This document shows, piece after piece, positions 15,543 through 24,441 of a stretch of 64,000 nt of DNA (the first letter of the stretch is position 1; each line of letters begins with the position of its first letter). The DNA is taken from the NCBI GenBank assembly GCA_965247175.1, contig OZ252006.1:4836001-4900000 (forward strand), written 5' to 3'. Both the position numbers and the translations under genes were made by a program. Origin of the DNA: JANQMX01 sp965247175 (GTDB lineage: Bacteria; Pseudomonadota; Alphaproteobacteria; Kiloniellales; DSM-21159). Below the pieces are notes generated by a model that saw only the letters and a program-made list of their open reading frames with translations, was not told where the DNA came from and ran no database searches.

Positions 15543-18329
15543 ATGTTCTTTCGCAGCTGGCTCACCTTCACGGTCGTAATCGGCATCGTGCAGGCAGTCC
15601 TTAGCCTGCTCGCCGTTCTGCAACATGATGCGATCTTTGCCGACTTGTTGCGCCAGCGCATGGCGGTGATCGCACAGACCACGGCCTCGTCCTACAAGCC
15701 CATCCTTAGCCTCGGTTTGCCGATCTCGATGATCCGCAATGGCGACGCCATCGTTGCTCGCGCCGTGGACATGGACAACGAGATTCGCGCGGTCCAGACC
15801 TTCAATCCGTCGGGTATCGTCGTCCATAGTAGCGAGGAGCCGCGTGCCCAGAGCGTCTCGCGCGAGATCCTGCGCCAGATGCAACTCTCCGAGGGTGAGA
15901 CGTGGAACGTCGAGACGGAGACAGAGATCCTCAGCGGCTACAAGATAGTCGGTCCAACCGGCACGGTTGCCGGCGCAGTTGTCGTAGCTTACCCGAAGGA
16001 TCGCCTGGCGGAAGCTTCGTCGTCAGTTCGCCGGGCTACGATTCAGAATGCGCTCATCCTGTGGCTCGCCTTTTCAGCCGCTGCCTTTCTCATCCTCCGC
16101 GTTCTTCTCGCCACGCCAAAGCGAGCGCTCGCCCGCGTCGAGGCCATGGCGCGAGCGGAGGCCGCATCCGACATTGGCGCGGCATCCCAAAATCCTGCTG
16201 CGCAGCCGAGCAAGCCGCTTGGGGGGTTACTCGGCGCCGAGATTGCGCGCCTGGACGAGAATCTTCTGGCCGCCACGCGGCAGTATCGTGCTGCGACGGC
16301 AGTGGAGCAGGGGAGCGCCGCTGCAGGCCGCGGAAGCGGGATTGAGAGGGCACCGGAGAAGGAGGCTGCGACCGTTGCGACGCCGCCTCGCGCCCAAGCC
16401 CGGCGCTCCCTCGCACAGGTGATCGTCGCGCGGCTCGCGCCGCCGGCCGCGATCGTCATCACAGCCTCGGCTATCATTCTCGGCGTCATCGTCTTGCGCG
16501 ATGTTAACAGGGCCATCGAGCCGGAGTTGGCGGCGCGCACCAACCTGGTCGGTGTCATTGTCAGCGAGAACGTGCAGCGCGCTGTGGCCGCAGGGGCGCC
16601 GCTCGATAGGCTGGTCGGTGCCGAGGATTACTTCGGGGCCATGCTTAGCAATCTGCCTGAAGTGGCCTACATCGCCGTCGCGACCGGTCGCATCGTGCTG
16701 GAAGCCGGCGAGCGTATCGATCCCTATCTTGCACCGCCGCGCGAGCGCAAGGACGTTCGCAGCCATCCCATCGTCCATGATGGGGAGGAGATCGCCTATG
16801 TGGTGATCGATATCGATCCAGCCTTCATTTCCAAGCGATTCCAGGATGTCTTCCTCGACATCAGCGTCGTTATCCTGGTGACTGTCCTCATCGCCTTCGA
16901 GGTGATGGTGCTGTTGACCAGTCGCTCTATCACCCAGCGGCTCGATAGGCTTCAGCGCCTTGCAGCCATGCAGGCTCTTGGCGATTTCTCGAAGACGGCG
17001 GTGGCCACCACTGGCGATGCAATTGCCAGCCTGACACGCATGTTGAATCGGCGCGCCGAGGCGTTTCATGCCGCCACACGTCGGCAAAGCGCTGGCGATG
17101 GTGGTCCGACGCCGCTGCGTCTTTCCTACTTCACCGATATTCGTTTGGCGCTCTTTCTCTTCGCTGCGGCGGACGAATTGCCACTCGCCTTCCTGCCGAT
17201 CTACACCCGCGCGGCCGAGAACCTCTGGCCCTGGTTGGACGTCAGCGTGCTGATCTCTCTGCCAGTCGCCGGCTATCTTGTTGCAATCGTCATCGCCTCG
17301 CCCTTTGCCCGCGCGCTCACCAGGCGCTATGGCGTCCGGGCGCTTTTTCTCGCCGCCGCACTGCCGATGATCGGTGCCCATATCGGGCTCTATCTCGCGG
17401 AGACGGCTCAGGAGGTCATCCTTTGGCGCAGCGTTACTGGCATCGGCTATGCCCTCGTGTCGCTGGCCTGTCAGGACTATGTGCTCGACACCGCTGCTCC
17501 GGAGTCACGGGACCGTACACTCGGTACCTTCACCCTGGTTCTCTTCGGCGGCATCTTCGCGGGCGTCGCCCTTGGTGGTGTGCTTGCCGACCGGCTCGGT
17601 CAGGATAACGTCTTCCTCTTGAGCGCCGGCATGATCGCCGTGTCAGCGCTGCTCAGCGCTTGGCTGATCGCGCCAGGTGTTGGCAAGGGCGTTGAGGAGA
17701 GTGAGAGGCTCAGTCTCGGTGCCATGCTCGCACCCATTCACAATTGGCGTTTCGCAGCGCTGGTCTTCGGTCTCGCGGTGCCAGCCAATGTTTTACTCCA
17801 GGCCTTTATCTCCTATCTCGTGGCACTCACCCTTGACGCCCTCGGGGCTTCGACCGCCGATATCGGGCGCACTCTGATGCTCTACTTCCTCGGCGTCATT
17901 CTGTTCGGGCCGCTTGGCGGACGCCTTGCTGAGGCCGGGGTCGCGGTCAGTCACATCGCCATGGCGGGAGCGGCGCTCGCCGGAGCTGGGCTGCTCGCTT
18001 TCGCTGTCTGGCCGGGTGAGTGGGTGATGGTCGTCGCTGTCCTGCTCGCCGGCGTTGGCCATGGTTTCGTGCGCGGCGCTCAAGTCTCTCTTGCTATGAC
18101 GATTGCCGAGCGCGAGCTGCCCGAGGCGGGGACGGTCGTCGTGCTCGGGTCGCTGCGAACGCTCGAACGCGTGGGCAGTGTGCTTGGTCTGGTTCTCATT
18201 GCCTGGCTGGCGGGTGCGGTCGGTTACACCGCTGCCACCGGCGCCGTTGCGGCCTGGACTTTGGTCGGGTTAGCGCTGTTCGCCACAGCTTTCCTCTCCA
18301 GAGGCCCAGTGCTGGGAGCCGTACGGTAA
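15543..18329 (+). CDS. fusion protein: two periplasmic sensor modules + HAMP-like linker + MFS transporter
   Basis: A 928-residue membrane protein of unusual design. TM1 (about 5-27) and TM2 (about 168-190) bracket a periplasmic domain of about 140 residues. A low-complexity cytoplasmic linker rich in Ala, Arg and Glu follows (190-298). TM3 (299-319) and TM4 (437-460) bracket a second periplasmic domain, then a HAMP-like amphipathic stretch (RSITQRLDRLQRLAAMQALGD region, 460-505). From about residue 528 to the end there is a complete 12-TM MFS carrier with the motif-A-like SPFARALTRRYGVR. So transport may be gated by two extracytoplasmic ligand inputs. No kinase, cyclase or output domain other than the MFS is present. 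An orphan ABC binding protein follows after 75 nt on the same strand. Confidence 0.8.
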   Translation: MFFRSWLTFTVVIGIVQAVLSLLAVLQHDAIFADLLRQRMAVIAQTTASSYKPILSLGLPISMIRNGDAIVARAVDMDNEIRAVQTFNPSGIVVHSSEEPRAQSVSREILRQMQLSEGETWNVETETEILSGYKIVGPTGTVAGAVVVAYPKDRLAEASSSVRRATIQNALILWLAFSAAAFLILRVLLATPKRALARVEAMARAEAASDIGAASQNPAAQPSKPLGGLLGAEIARLDENLLAATRQYRAATAVEQGSAAAGRGSGIERAPEKEAATVATPPRAQARRSLAQVIVARLAPPAAIVITASAIILGVIVLRDVNRAIEPELAARTNLVGVIVSENVQRAVAAGAPLDRLVGAEDYFGAMLSNLPEVAYIAVATGRIVLEAGERIDPYLAPPRERKDVRSHPIVHDGEEIAYVVIDIDPAFISKRFQDVFLDISVVILVTVLIAFEVMVLLTSRSITQRLDRLQRLAAMQALGDFSKTAVATTGDAIASLTRMLNRRAEAFHAATRRQSAGDGGPTPLRLSYFTDIRLALFLFAAADELPLAFLPIYTRAAENLWPWLDVSVLISLPVAGYLVAIVIASPFARALTRRYGVRALFLAAALPMIGAHIGLYLAETAQEVILWRSVTGIGYALVSLACQDYVLDTAAPESRDRTLGTFTLVLFGGIFAGVALGGVLADRLGQDNVFLLSAGMIAVSALLSAWLIAPGVGKGVEESERLSLGAMLAPIHNWRFAALVFGLAVPANVLLQAFISYLVALTLDALGASTADIGRTLMLYFLGVILFGPLGGRLAEAGVAVSHIAMAGAALAGAGLLAFAVWPGEWVMVVAVLLAGVGHGFVRGAQVSLAMTIAERELPEAGTVVVLGSLRTLERVGSVLGLVLIAWLAGAVGYTAATGAVAAWTLVGLALFATAFLSRGPVLGAVR

Positions 18330-18404
18330 AGACGGCTGCAAAGGACCCCGGGCTGTACTAGGCTTGCGTCTGCGTGGCGTTTCGCTCGGGGAGACAATGA
18401 AAGA

Positions 18405-19409
18405 ATGATAATCCTGCGTGGTCTTTTCGCCCTCTGTATCCTTGCGTTCATCTGTCTTTCGGCGGCCCAGGCAGGCGAGAAGAAGACCATCTACGGGGTC
18501 TTCTATGAAGGCTGCGAGTATCTCTGCCAGGGCTTCAAAGATGCCATTGCCTCCAGCGACCTCGATGCCGAGGTCGTCATCCGCGATATCGAGCAGGACA
18601 AATCGCAGCTTCCCGAGGTGGTCGAGGAAGCGCGGGCCCTGAAGCCCGACTTGGTCCTGACCTTCGGCACCAGCGTGACGCTCGGGGTCATCGGCACGCT
18701 CGACGATATCGACGACTCGCGCTTCCTGCAGGAGACACCGGTCGTCTTCACGGTCGTGGCTGATCCTTTCGGCACTCGCATTGCGGAGAGCTTCGAGACG
18801 AGTGGACGCCCCTTTGTCGCCGGCACGTTCAACCGCGTGCCTGAGGCGGTGAATGTCGAGGTCATCCGCCAGTACGATCCGAGCTTCAGCAAATTGGGCC
18901 TGCTCTATAATGCGAACGAGCGCAACTCGGTGATCAAGAAGGAAGAGCTGGAAGCGCTGGTCCCCGGCCTCGGCGTCGAGCTGGTTGCCATTGAGCTCGA
19001 CCCGGGCAATCCCGGCGCACCGGACCCGGCGACCATTCCGATACGAATGGCGGAGCTGAAAGCGCAGGGCGTGCGCTGGGTGTATCTTGGCTCGAGTTCT
19101 TTCCTGAGGCTCAACGGCGAGCTCTACACGAAGTCGGCGGTCGAGAACGGCATTGCCATCGTCAGCCCCTATGAGAGCTTGGTGCGCGAGCGGCAAGCTC
19201 TGCTGTCGATCGCTGCGCGCTACTACGACGTCGGGCAGCTTGCCGCTCAGCAGGCGCTGAAGATTCTGCGCGACGGTGCTACTCCGGGCGACCTGCCTGT
19301 CGTGCGGGCGACCGACTTTGCCTATGTCGTCAACATGGAGGTGGCGCGCCAGCTTGATCTCATCCCGCCCTTCGCCTTCCTGCAGATTGCCGAGGCGGTG
19401 GAGAACTAG
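18405..19409 (+). CDS. ABC-type substrate-binding protein (ABC_sub_bind family), orphan
   Basis: A 334-residue periplasmic protein with a signal peptide (about residues 1-23, ending SAAQAG). The body matches the ABC_sub_bind (PF04392) layout: KPDLVLTFGTSVTLGVIGT, PVVFTVVADPFGT, KLGLLYNANERNS, LKAQGVRWVYLGSSSFL and the late AAQQALKILRDGATPGDLPV. This family usually accompanies an ATPase and a permease, but neither lies nearby; instead it follows the sensor-MFS fusion on the same strand. It may therefore deliver ligand to the fusion's periplasmic domains (inference). It is followed after 43 nt by a 2OG-Fe(II) oxygenase gene. Confidence 0.85.
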   Translation: MIILRGLFALCILAFICLSAAQAGEKKTIYGVFYEGCEYLCQGFKDAIASSDLDAEVVIRDIEQDKSQLPEVVEEARALKPDLVLTFGTSVTLGVIGTLDDIDDSRFLQETPVVFTVVADPFGTRIAESFETSGRPFVAGTFNRVPEAVNVEVIRQYDPSFSKLGLLYNANERNSVIKKEELEALVPGLGVELVAIELDPGNPGAPDPATIPIRMAELKAQGVRWVYLGSSSFLRLNGELYTKSAVENGIAIVSPYESLVRERQALLSIAARYYDVGQLAAQQALKILRDGATPGDLPVVRATDFAYVVNMEVARQLDLIPPFAFLQIAEAVEN

Positions 19410-19452
19410 CATCGGATGTATCACTTGCAGCGCGCGGGAAGGAGTACCAGCC

Positions 19453-20439
19453 ATGCCGCAGGTTGAGACAGTCGAGATTGGAGTGCTGTTCGACGGCACG
19501 CCGGCAGAGCGAGAGGCTGTCGACCGGCAGATCTGGCAAGCGGCGCGCGCGACCGGCGCCTTCGTGGTCACCGGCTACCCGGGTGCAGACCGCATCGATG
19601 CTGGCGCCCAGGCGGCGCTCGCCTTCTTCGATCTCCCGATGGCCGCGCGTCGCGCCGTCGGCACCCAGGATATGACGCCGGACAATGCCAATCGCTATCG
19701 CGGTTATCGTGCGACCCTGGATGGCGGTTGGGCGCACAACGAGTACTATGACGTCGGACCCGAGGCGCCCAAGGATGGGCCAGACCTGCCCGGCATCGGC
19801 TATCTGACCGAGCGCACTCCCTGGCCGGAGGATGAGGCCCTGTCAGACTGGCCGGACCAGGTCCGCGCCTTCTACGACGATCTGAACCGGCTGGGCCTCG
19901 CCTTGATTGCTTCTCTCGGCCGCTCAGCCGGCTTCGACGAGACAACCGTTGCAGCGCGCTTCGAAGGTGGGAACTCCACTCTACGTCTGCTCAACTATCC
20001 GGTGCCGCCGGCCGGTACGGACCTGGTAGACCATACGCCCGACGAGGAAGAGGGTGGGCCACGCCTAGCCGCTCGCCGCCACACAGACCAGTCCGGGCTC
20101 TCGCTGCTCTGGCAACGCAATCCGGGCTTGCAGGCCGAGGCGCCCGATGGCCGATGGTACGACATTCCGGCGAGCGCCAACGCGGTCTCCGTGCACTTCG
20201 GGGAGATCATGCGCACGCTAACCGGTGGCCGGGTGGTGCCCACGCCCCACCGGGTACTTGAGCTCGGCAAAGCGCGCCAGTCCATCGGTTTTTTCGTTGA
20301 GCCGAGCCTCGGTGCTTCTCTGGCGCCTGCTGATCGCATCCCCGATCCGAGCGACGCCAGCCAGACCTATGCCTGGGCGCTGCTCAATCGCCTCGCAAGC
20401 TACCCGCAGTTCAGCGACATTCTGAAGCCGTTGGGCTGA
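19453..20439 (+). CDS. 2-oxoglutarate/Fe(II)-dependent dioxygenase, isopenicillin N synthase family
   Basis: A 328-residue non-haem iron enzyme. The start at MPQVETVEIG has AAGGAG 9 nt before it. The N-terminal DIOX_N-like part ends in YRGYRATLDGGWAHNEYYD; the jelly-roll core holds the iron ligands His210 and Asp212 in RRHTDQSGLSLLW and His266 in PTPHRVLE, and the 2-oxoglutarate binding RxS is Arg275/Ser277 in RQSIGFF. All catalytic residues are present. It should oxidise a small molecule in the cytoplasm; the substrate is unknown. It lies behind the ABC binding protein, so that ligand could be its substrate (inference). Its 3' end overlaps the convergent cyclase gene by 29 nt. Confidence 0.87.
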   Translation: MPQVETVEIGVLFDGTPAEREAVDRQIWQAARATGAFVVTGYPGADRIDAGAQAALAFFDLPMAARRAVGTQDMTPDNANRYRGYRATLDGGWAHNEYYDVGPEAPKDGPDLPGIGYLTERTPWPEDEALSDWPDQVRAFYDDLNRLGLALIASLGRSAGFDETTVAARFEGGNSTLRLLNYPVPPAGTDLVDHTPDEEEGGPRLAARRHTDQSGLSLLWQRNPGLQAEAPDGRWYDIPASANAVSVHFGEIMRTLTGGRVVPTPHRVLELGKARQSIGFFVEPSLGASLAPADRIPDPSDASQTYAWALLNRLASYPQFSDILKPLG

Positions 20440-22300
20440 TATCGACCGTCGGTATCGCCGGCTCGGCGCCACGCAGGCAATAGACTTCGACCTGCTCCGC
20501 GCGGCCGCGCAGGCTCTGCGGACCGAGTGGGACGAGATCGAACGGTCCGGTCAGGCTCTTCTTGACGGCGGCCGACAGCAGGATCGTCGTTTCGCCTTCG
20601 CCTTTGTGCAGAGTCTTGCCGGCCTCCTCGAGCCGCTGGGCGACGTTCACGGCGTCGCCGACCACGGTGTAGTTGACGCGCCCGACGCTACCGATGTTAC
20701 CGACCACGACCCGGCCAATGTGCACACCGATACGCAAGCGCACCTCAGGCGCCTCGCTGTCGTTTGCCCGTCGCCGTGCGTTCTCCTCCTCAAGGGCATG
20801 GCGGATGGCCAGAGCACAGCGGCAAGCACGGTCGGCGAGATCGTCCTGGGTTTCCGGTGCGCCCCAAATCGCCATCACGCTGTCGCCGATGAACTTGTCG
20901 ACGGTTCCGCCTTCCTCCTCGACGCAGTGTGCGACGATGGCGAAGTGGTCGTTCAAGAACTTGGCGGTGGACGTCGCCGACAGGTTCTCGGAGAGCGTGG
21001 TGTAGCCGACGATGTCGGCAAACATGATGGCCACCTCTCGGAAGGACGATTGAATATCCCCCTCCGGATTGGTCTTCATCAGGCGTCGTACCAGACCTTT
21101 GGGAACGTAGCGCTCAAACCAGCGCAGACCATCCAGCATGAAGTTGAAGGACTGCGCAGCATTGTCGAGCTCACTGAAGAAGCTCCGTGGAATGCGTTCC
21201 ACGTTGGCAAGGTCGAGGTCGTGAACTTTCACAGCGCCCTCGGCTAGGCGCCGCGCCGGCTGGGAGACCCGGTGACCGATGTAGGCAGCGACCGATGCGG
21301 AGAGCACGGCCATCGCAAAGCAGATGATGATCGCCCATCTCAGCCGCTTGGCTTCCGAGGCCATATTGTGCGCTTCGAAATAGGTGGCGACGAGCCAAGG
21401 CTCTTCCGAGTAGCCCGAGAGTTCGTCGAAGAGGATCACATACTCCAGATCGCCGAAATTGACGAGCCGCACACCGGGGCCGGTTAGAAACCAGCTGGCG
21501 AACGAGCGGCCTTCGTGCTCCCTCCACATGGCGGAGATGACCGGGTCGGCATAGGTCGCTTGATTGGGCAGCGGCATGGCTCGGTTGAGACCGGCATAGC
21601 CGAAGGCCATCAGCGGGTGCGCCAGTATCTGGTCGCGCCCATGCAACAAGAAAGCGTTGGCACCGAACTCCGACTCCAGTTCGGAGAGGAACTCCGACAG
21701 CTGGTTGGTCGATATCCAGGCGGAGATCATGCCAGCGTACTGACCGTCGCGGAACACAGGCCGCTGATAGTTGAGCACCGCCTGCGCGTACTCCTGACGC
21801 CACAGCAGGGCCCCCCAGAAGGGCTCGCCGCCGCTGGATGTTTGCTCGATCAGTCGCCGCAAGTCCGTGTCGTCACCGACGGCTTGGAAGATGGGGAGCT
21901 GCTCCTCAAACTGACGCTCCACGCCGCTGAGCCGGCCTTCGCGGTCGATGTACTGTATCCGGATGATCTGAGGCGTGGCTGCGACCGCGCCCATCAAGAG
22001 GCTGATGAAATCGTTCGACCGCCCGGGCTCGACCTCCTCATTGTCGATCTGGGTGGCGATGAAATCGACTTGCTCCTCGGCGGCCTCCAGAAAGCGGAGG
22101 GTCTGCTCGCGTTGGGAGGAGACAATCAACTCGGCCTTCTGGCGCAGGAGGTCGACGGTGTTCTGATAGCCGACGATCAAGCCGACGGCGAGGACGCCGA
22201 CGACCGCGGCCAGCACGAAGAAGCCTAGGCCAAGGCCGAGCGCCACCGACATGGAGGCATGCCAGTCACGCGCTTTACGATCAGGTATCCGCGAGACCAT
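20411..22300 (-). CDS. membrane-bound class III adenylate/guanylate cyclase with periplasmic sensor
   Basis: A 629-residue sensor cyclase. TM1 is at about 20-45, then a periplasmic dCACHE-like domain of roughly 275 residues, TM2 at about 325-345, a HAMP region beginning HRVSQPARRLAEGAV, and a C-terminal class III cyclase domain. In the catalytic part the metal-binding aspartates are in MFADIVGYTTL and DKFIGDSVMAIWGAP, and the transition-state region is NYTVVGDAVNVAQRLEEAGK. The Lys in VDKFIGD is the position that favours ATP over GTP, so cAMP is the likelier product. It is convergent with the dioxygenase gene and may respond to an extracellular ligand. A start at ATG 22300 is supported by normal N-terminal topology. 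Confidence 0.9.
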   Translation of the reverse strand: MVSRIPDRKARDWHASMSVALGLGLGFFVLAAVVGVLAVGLIVGYQNTVDLLRQKAELIVSSQREQTLRFLEAAEEQVDFIATQIDNEEVEPGRSNDFISLLMGAVAATPQIIRIQYIDREGRLSGVERQFEEQLPIFQAVGDDTDLRRLIEQTSSGGEPFWGALLWRQEYAQAVLNYQRPVFRDGQYAGMISAWISTNQLSEFLSELESEFGANAFLLHGRDQILAHPLMAFGYAGLNRAMPLPNQATYADPVISAMWREHEGRSFASWFLTGPGVRLVNFGDLEYVILFDELSGYSEEPWLVATYFEAHNMASEAKRLRWAIIICFAMAVLSASVAAYIGHRVSQPARRLAEGAVKVHDLDLANVERIPRSFFSELDNAAQSFNFMLDGLRWFERYVPKGLVRRLMKTNPEGDIQSSFREVAIMFADIVGYTTLSENLSATSTAKFLNDHFAIVAHCVEEEGGTVDKFIGDSVMAIWGAPETQDDLADRACRCALAIRHALEEENARRRANDSEAPEVRLRIGVHIGRVVVGNIGSVGRVNYTVVGDAVNVAQRLEEAGKTLHKGEGETTILLSAAVKKSLTGPFDLVPLGPQSLRGRAEQVEVYCLRGAEPAIPTVDISPTASECR

Positions 22301-22649
22301 TGGGCAGGGACCCTAACAAAGGCAAGCTAGTACGGCCCGCCGAGCCAAAACACTTAATCGACGAAACTGCCTTGCCACCCCGGGCCTTTGCAATGGCCTT
22401 GCGAAGGGCATGGCAGTTGTCCGTTGCGGCGAAACCGTTAGGGCCATGGCCGCGACCGGGCGAAGGTTCGTGTCAGTTTACGCGCAATTCGCTGCTGAGA
22501 TACATGCGTAGCGCCTTGAGTTTCCTTGCTGGCAAAGGTGTCGGCGCGTTTCACGAGGGGGATATGGGTGGCGAAGGCGAGTTCTCTCGGCGTTGGTGCC
22601 AGGGTTTAGGCTGACTGGGCTGCACGGCCCGATTTTTTGGGATTGCCCG
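22301..22649. other. 349-nt intergenic region, no convincing gene
   Basis: This stretch lies between the start of the cyclase gene and the end of the rhodanese gene, both on the minus strand. A plus-strand frame ending at 22614 lacks a good start and has no recognisable protein pattern. A small hairpin (GGGC 22617-22620 with GCCC 22627-22630) followed by GA and six T could terminate a plus-strand transcript, so an unannotated small RNA cannot be excluded, but I see no promoter for it. Confidence 0.4.
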
Positions 22650-23084
22650 TCAGTTGACGACAGCGGTGGGCAGGTCGCGTTTCAGCCAGCCAGGGCCGGC
22701 GCGCCCGCCCATCATGCCTTCGGTGACGTTGTAGACTGCGGTGAAGCCCGCTTGCTCCAGCAACTTTTCGGCGTAACTCGAGCGCACGCCACTGGCACAG
22801 ATCAGCGCTACGGGGCGGGCTGGGTCGTTGTCGAGCAACGCCGCGATTTTCCTGACGAATGCCGGGAGGCCCTCAGGGTCGTGGATGGTGATCGCCTCGC
22901 CATGGGCCGGCAACCCGGTTTGGCGCCATTCGCTTGGGCGCCTTACGTCGATCAAGGTGATCTCACCGGTGCTGGCCCGGGCGTAGGCCTCGGGGGCTGA
23001 AAGCTCTTCCGCCTTGATGGGCGCCGCGGCAAATGCAAATGCCGCAGCCAGTGCGACGAGAAAGAGCGACCTGACGGTCATCAT
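22650..23084 (-). CDS. exported rhodanese-domain protein
   Basis: A 144-residue single-domain rhodanese with a Sec signal peptide (LFLVALAAAFAFAAAPIKAEE). The active-site Cys sits in ALICASGVRSSYAEKLLEQ, with a loop length typical of bacterial single-domain sulfurtransferases; ITLIDVRRPSEWRQTGLP is the conserved CH2A-like entry. Expected to transfer sulfane sulfur or bind an oxyanion in the periplasm. Three candidate starts (TTG 23087, ATG 23084, ATG 23081) follow a GGAGC box; I use 23084. It is divergent from the DUF2336 gene, with a CtrA-type box between them. No partner is evident. Confidence 0.85.
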   Translation of the reverse strand: MMTVRSLFLVALAAAFAFAAAPIKAEELSAPEAYARASTGEITLIDVRRPSEWRQTGLPAHGEAITIHDPEGLPAFVRKIAALLDNDPARPVALICASGVRSSYAEKLLEQAGFTAVYNVTEGMMGGRAGPGWLKRDLPTAVVN

Positions 23085-23164
23085 CAAGCTCCGGTTTACG
23101 TACAGTCCCTCGTACTATTGGCCCCCAGCAATCCGAGATCCAGACAGCTTTCGACAATTTTTCG

Positions 23165-23179
23165 TTAAGTCCAGCTTAA
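23165..23179. promoter_or_regulatory. CtrA-type box TTAA-N7-TTAA
   Basis: The sequence TTAAGTCCAGCTTAA is an exact match to the full CtrA consensus TTAA-N7-TTAA, and is also palindromic at the edges (TTAAG...CTTAA). It lies 101 nt before the DUF2336 start and about 80 nt before the divergent rhodanese start. CtrA is the alphaproteobacterial cell-cycle and motility response regulator. I noticed no second full box elsewhere in the window, though I did not scan it exhaustively. Confidence 0.5.
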
Positions 23180-23280
23180 GTAACTCCGTTTAGCCTTTCT
23201 ACGGCACAGGCATGCGCCTGGGCGCAGGCTAGCCCCCTTTGGCATTTGAGTTACTCGGGCAAGAGAAGGTAAGCGTGACC

Positions 23281-24393
23281 ATGGCACAAACGCTCTCCGC
23301 ACGCGATGTGGAACGGCTATTGCAAGAGCCTAGGACGGACGTTCGAGCGGGAACGGCCTCGAAGGTTGCCGATGCCTATGCCGCCGGATTGCTGAGCGAT
23401 GAGGAAAGCAGCATCGCACAGGACATCTTCAGCAGCCTTGCACGCGATACGGAGATTGCCGTCCGGGCTGCTTTGGCGCAGTCGCTGATGTCGGCCCCTG
23501 ATTTGCCGCGTGAGACCGCGCTGCTCTTAGCGCAGGACGTGGAACAGGTCGCGCTACCGTTTCTGACCGTGACTGACGTGCTGACCGACGAAGATCTGAT
23601 CGCTCTCGTCAAGTCCGACAGTGCCGCAAAGCAAACCGCTATCGCCGAGCGACGTCACGTCTCCGAAGCTGTGTCTGATGCCATCGTTGAGTGCGGTAAC
23701 GAGACAGCTGTGGCCAAGCTGGTCGCCAACGAGGGCGCGGAGATCAGTGAGCAGTCTTTCGAACGAGTCATGACCAACTACAACGGAAGCGCGCTGGTCG
23801 ATGAGTCTCTCTGCCGTCGTGTCGACTTGCCGGCAACGGTGAAGGAGAAGCTGGTTGCGGCCTTCACGGACAAGCTGGAAGGTTACCTGCGTACCCGCCA
23901 CGACTTCCCCGTCGACGGCCTGAGTACCCTGGTCTCGCAGATCCGCGAGCGGGCCACTGTGGAGGTCATTGGTCACAACACGGTGGAAGAGACCGAGCAA
24001 CTGGCTCAGGACCTGCTCAACAGCGGCCGCATGACCCCTTCGCTCATTCTGCGCGCGCTTTGCACGGGCGACCTGCTGCTGTTCGAGGTGGCGACGGCTC
24101 TGCGCGCAAAGGTGCCGTTGCAAAATGCCCGCATTCTGATTCACGACGCCGGTGGCCGTGGCCTCGAGGCCGTGTGCCAACGGGCAAGCTGGCCAAAACA
24201 TTATCTACCGGCCATCCGCGCCGCGCTCGCGGTGCTGAAGGAGACCGACTACGATGCCGGTCGCAATGATCGCCAGCGTTTCGTCGAACGTGTCATCGAA
24301 CGCATGCTGACGGGCTTTGACGCGGGCGAAGAAGTTCTCCCCGAAGCCGACGTCAGCTACCTCTGCGAAAAGCTCCAGACCTTCGCGGCTTAG
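23281..24393 (+). CDS. DUF2336 domain-containing protein
   Basis: A 370-residue, helix-rich soluble protein matching the alphaproteobacterial DUF2336 (PF10098) layout. Its beginning has VERLLQEPRTDVRAGTASKVADAY, then IAVRAALAQSLMSAPDLPRETALLLAQDVEQVALPFLT in HEAT-like pieces, VTDVLTDEDLIALVKS, and near the end GGRGLEAVCQRASWP. The repeats suggest an alpha-solenoid scaffold. Function is not established to my knowledge. An ATG at 23281 or a GTG at 23275 could be the start; a GAGAAGG box fits either. The upstream CtrA-type box suggests cell-cycle or motility-linked expression (inference). A hairpin without a T run follows (24410-24426). Confidence 0.82.
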   Translation: MAQTLSARDVERLLQEPRTDVRAGTASKVADAYAAGLLSDEESSIAQDIFSSLARDTEIAVRAALAQSLMSAPDLPRETALLLAQDVEQVALPFLTVTDVLTDEDLIALVKSDSAAKQTAIAERRHVSEAVSDAIVECGNETAVAKLVANEGAEISEQSFERVMTNYNGSALVDESLCRRVDLPATVKEKLVAAFTDKLEGYLRTRHDFPVDGLSTLVSQIRERATVEVIGHNTVEETEQLAQDLLNSGRMTPSLILRALCTGDLLLFEVATALRAKVPLQNARILIHDAGGRGLEAVCQRASWPKHYLPAIRAALAVLKETDYDAGRNDRQRFVERVIERMLTGFDAGEEVLPEADVSYLCEKLQTFAA

Positions 24394-24441
24394 ATCCCGG
24401 AGTTAAGCCGGCGGCTTTCGGCCGCCAGCCAAGCTAATTCG

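Noticed and set aside
16227..17381. Long antisense frames of 350-700 residues within real genes (also 18270-19571, 35561-36769, 40938-43058, 53658-54914)
   Set aside because: Typical shadows in high-GC coding DNA: the opposite frame has strong domain evidence, and these have none.
22300..22614. A 104-residue frame on the plus strand in the gap before the rhodanese gene
   Set aside because: It begins with TTG without ribosome site, overlaps the cyclase start, and shows no protein-like pattern; only the weak hairpin after it gives any support.
24410..24426. GGCGGC/GCCGCC hairpin between DUF2336 and dctM as a bidirectional terminator
   Set aside because: The stem is only 6 bp and no T run follows in either direction, so it is noted but not listed as a terminator.
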